From contig NC_067305.1 of NCBI RefSeq assembly GCF_020740795.1, positions 434,001-498,000 on the forward strand: 64,000 bases of DNA, given 5' to 3'. The notes under the pieces were generated by a model, which saw only the letters and a program-made list of their open reading frames with translations, made no database searches and was not told the origin of the DNA. This document shows, piece by piece, positions 60,925 through 64,000 of this stretch (position 1 is the stretch's first letter; every line of letters begins with the position of its first letter). The position numbers and the translations under genes were made by a program. This DNA is from Apus apus. Its lineage: Eukaryota; Chordata; Aves; Apodiformes; Apodidae.

Positions 60925-63900
60925 TCAGAGCCTGAAGACATCTGGCTTCACGCTGCTCCCAAGGAGCATGTTGGCTGCCTCCAGGCATTTGTCCAGCTGC
61001 GACACTGCAGTCAGGGAGAGACAGGGCACATGGGGAGTCAGGCAGGAGGGAGAGTCCACAGAGATAAAGCAGCAAGGGGACACAGGACTCCTTCACCTGC
61101 CCCCAGGAAATCATGGTCCTGTGAAAGGGTGAGGCAGGTCCCACTGGAGAGAGAAGGGAGGGGTCTGTGCTGTGAGAATCAGCAGAAAAATCACCCTCAA
61201 GTCTCACCAGCTTGGTTGCACAGCCAGGTCACAGCCTTGGCCTCCAGCAGCTCACAGAGGTCTTGGTAACACTTGTTATCCCTGTGCAGCCAGGTCACAG
61301 CCAGCACTGTGCCCCAGATGCTTGGCTCTGTGGCCTGTAGGAGGACAATGGCTCAGAACAGCATGCAGTGCTGACCATCCCCCCCCCTGCCCCCTCACTG
61401 CTTCACACCCCTTCCTTTGTCGTTTCTGGTTTCTGATCCCTTCTTTCCTTGGGGTGCCAGTATTGCCACCAGCCAAGAGGTTCCCACTGCCCCAGGATGA
61501 CACTCTGCTACCATGAGAGGTTCCTCCCTTACCTCACCAGGCATCTTTCCCTTGATTTCAGCCTCATCAACTTCCAGAACCAAGGCCAAGCCTGAGCTGA
61601 GGGCCCAGGAGCCATCTACATTCTGCAGTGCTACCAGCTCCTGGCACTCTGCAATGGCTTTGGTGGTCCAAGACCCAAAAATTGGAGACCCCAAATGAAA
61701 ATCCATGGAATCCACATATTTGAGACAAGAAATAGATGATGGCAGTGGTTTATGTGCTGTGGGAGAAGATGTGAACAAGAGGGTTGGGAGAATCACAAGA
61801 AGCTGACCTCTCTATTCTCCTGTGCAATGCCCCAGAACATTCTCTCTGCTCTTCTTTGGGCAGCTACCTGCAGTCTAAGCCTCTTCCTGCATTTCCCCAG
61901 AGCAGTTCCATCCACAGCCCTTTCTGGACAACCCTACCTCACCCCCAACCATCAACAGTGCCTCATCTCCTGGCAGTCCCACCCATCCATGTCCCAAGAC
62001 TTCTTGTGATAGTTCCCCAACACATTTTATCCAAATATATCTTTATGATCCAACACCATCCCTGCCCCCTCCCTGGGTGTCCCTGAGCTGGGTCATGTAT
62101 TCACTGCAGAACTCACAGGTTTAAGGGTAACTAAGGGAAGGATTAAAGGCAAAATTAATTGGTTTCCTCTCTATGGGCAAGACATGAACCCTCCTATAAG
62201 ACCTTAGATCATCTGTCTACCTCCCGTCTGGGTCAAGGTCCCATACCTTTTGAGCAAGCCTCCTGCTTGGGCAGGGCAGCAATGCCACTGGTGAGTCGAC
62301 GGAGGGCAGCCCATGATGCACACACTGCTCTCAGCCAGCCAGGCGGGATCCAGATGCTCTTAGCAGAGCAGCAAGAGTGTTCCAAGGAGCCAGGGAGCTC
62401 AATGGTCTGGCAGGGAATGAGTGTCTGGTGGGGTGGCAGCAGTGCCAGGGGCCCTTCAAGGGCAAACAGGGACAGGGGCTGAATTAAGCACATGAGAAAG
62501 AAGCACCTGGTGGTGATGGGGCCTCCCCCATGAGACTGAGAGTGTCTTGTGGCTGGCATTCCAGCTCCAGTGGAATGGCAACATCCCACAGAGCTGCCCC
62601 ACCAGCTCTTTTCTGCCATTCCTTACCTTGGTACCAGCTGACCCTCTGAGATGTGCAAACACCCACATAGCTGGTAAAGGGGCAGATGATCCCTGAAGTG
62701 AGGCTAATCTCAACTGCACGATGCCTTGGTTCATCCCCAAACCCACTCGCAGTCTCTAGCACCAACCTCTTCAGCAAGCATCTCATGGCCATACGATGCC
62801 CAGCCAACCTGGGGACAGAGTGGGGTGAGGCGTGACCACCTGACTCATCTCTGCACTTGGAGAAAGGTGGACAGGGAGAGACCCTGGACATGTGGGTTCT
62901 CTCTCTTCAGAGATAGGGGTGGACAAAGGAAAAACTTGGTCATCATCTCTCTGGAGGGACACGATGCTCAGGTTCCTGGGTCCTACCCTTGTGAGGTCAA
63001 AGCCAGGAAGGAGGGTTTGCTTGGACTCCTGTGTTCTCTGCCACTTTGGCATTGGGTGTGGAAGGTGAGAATGCACAAGCTGTTTGGACTCTCAGCTGGA
63101 GTCCATGTTAGAAATGGGGGGGATGTGTGCATCTTCCTCTAGGACAGGCTCTCACCGGCCATCTCCCTGTGGGTGCAGTGGGAATTCAACCGTGTGAGTG
63201 ACCTCCTGGCCATCCAGGCTGTACTGCAGGGTCAGCACACCCTTGGCTGCTGTTGTATCCTGGGAACACATGGGAAGCTTGCTGGAAGTTACTGGAGACA
63301 CACGGTGGTTATTGGGGGATATTAGAAAGTTACTGAAAGGTTACTGGGAGGCTATTGGGAGGTAACTGGAGGTGACTGTAGTCACAGCTCTCACCTGTGC
63401 TGGTCCATGAATCTGGGCATAGAGGAGGCTGTGTTGACCCTGAAAGATGGACTGAGGGGTTTCCCCCAGGACCTCAATCTCCAGGCCATAGGGCAGGGTC
63501 CAGCTCAGTGAGACTCCCTCAGCTGCTGGCTTGAGGGCCCGTTTCAGGTACTTCAACACCTGGGGACAGAGGGCAGGACACCACAGTTTGCAACACCACC
63601 AGGGTTCAGCCCTGATGAGTATCCCTGGGGTCAGTGGAATGTGTGGGGTAGCCTGCACCAGCTGGGTTCCCTGGGCACAGTCAGGTCTGTCCCAGAGCAC
63701 AGGTAGGGTAGAGTCAGGGGAAGCCTGAGGCCCTGGCTTCCTGGGGCAGCTGGGTCTTAGCTACTGCATATGAGCAGTCCAGGTGCTGAGGTACTTGGAA
63801 TTCTGTATGTATGTGGAATAGAGGGGGGCCTGACAGGGCTTCTGGGTTCCTACCACAGCTGTCAAACTGTTGTCAGAGGAGACGTAGGTAGCTTCACCCC

Positions 63901-63965
63901 CTGTCTCCTTGGCAAGGGCTGTAGCCAGGGCAGCGCTGTCCTCAGAGAAGAAGAAGGAGAAACAC
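60925..63965 (-). CDS. VWA5A: VWA5A-like gene, last seven coding exons (5' part beyond window)
   Basis: C-terminal part of a von Willebrand factor A domain protein of the VWA5A (BCSC-1) type. Molecular role is poorly known; the family has VIT and vWA domains, which would lie beyond the right edge. Exons in transcription order: 63965-63854, 63559-63395, 63259-63156, 62808-62627, 61756-61538, 61327-61208, 61004-60925 (stop TGA). Phases join correctly with GT-AG sites, giving 982 nt. Matches in order: ALAKETGGEATYVSSDN; LKYLKRALKPAAEGVSLSW; FQGQHSLLYAQI; TLQYSLDGQEVTHTVEFPL; LTSGIICPFTSYVGV; LVALQNVDGSWALSSGLALV; WGTVLAVTWLHRDNK; LLEAKAVTWL; and final SSVKPDVFRL. The linker between exons 4 and 5 is shorter than in human VWA5A, so an extra exon in 61757-62626 or a paralogue of VWA5A is possible. 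Confidence 0.9.
63290..63380. repeat. degenerate 12-bp tandem repeat in a VWA5A-like intron
   Basis: Repeated GTTACTGGGAG-like words (GTTACTGAAAG, GTTACTGGGAG, GCTATTGGGAG, GTAACTGGAG) in the intron between exons 63395-63559 and 63156-63259. Confidence 0.7.
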
Positions 63966-64000
63966 CTATGTGGGAAGCAGGGAAAAGTGTCAGAAATGGG

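Noticed and set aside
62233-62619. 128-codon minus-strand frame inside the VWA5A-like intron, considered as an extra exon
   Set aside because: Its text does not resemble the family and the flanking exons already join in phase without it.
1-64000. CRISPR arrays, tRNA or rRNA genes, Polinton-type elements, cut-and-paste DNA transposons
   Set aside because: No regularly spaced repeats, tRNA cloverleaf boxes, rRNA cores, capsid/polymerase B text or transposase motifs were seen.

Overview
The window looks like nuclear DNA from a bird, most likely a neoavian rather than a chicken-like species. The evidence is at least fifteen CR1 LINE pieces ending in the ATTCTATGA-type tail, LTR families with beta- and L-type retrovirus signatures familiar from neoavian genomes, single-exon olfactory receptor genes, and two intron-containing vertebrate genes with canonical GT-AG sites. 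No bacterial features, tRNA, rRNA or CRISPR arrays were seen.

Layout. 1-24.4 kb is an olfactory receptor (OR) area: intact receptors at 4652-5581(+) and 15040-15978(+), and a receptor pseudogene at 21240-22858(+) split by a 935-bp solo LTR with a 5-bp target duplication. CR1 and LTR debris lies between them. 25.6-29 kb holds a CpG island and a complete six-exon SDR39U1 gene (295 codons, plus strand). 31.7-37 kb is a stack of retroviral fossils: a class II LTR, an antisense gag-pro-pol relic, another LTR and a CR1. 39.2-48.3 kb returns to ORs: a pseudogene at 39205-39755(+), a fragment near 42.4 kb(-) and an intact receptor at 47336-48271(-). 51-55.6 kb is CR1-rich and contains a three-level nest (CR1, then an LTR, then a second LTR). 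58.1-60.9 kb is an ERVL relic with gag, protease and reverse transcriptase parts. It abuts the last seven coding exons of a VWA5A-like gene on the minus strand (60925-63965), which runs off the right edge.

The three intact receptors resemble families 5/8/9, 6 and 10 of class II. In human 11q24, VWA5A sits inside an OR cluster with families 6, 8 and 10, so this looks like the avian counterpart of that block. SDR39U1, on human 14q, is an unexpected neighbour. The ORs are independent single-exon chemoreceptor genes, SDR39U1 looks like a CpG-island housekeeping gene, and nothing suggests a joint pathway. I found no convincing new system. The most instructive structures are the nested LTRs, the LTR-split receptor and the VWA5A end against an antisense retroviral relic.
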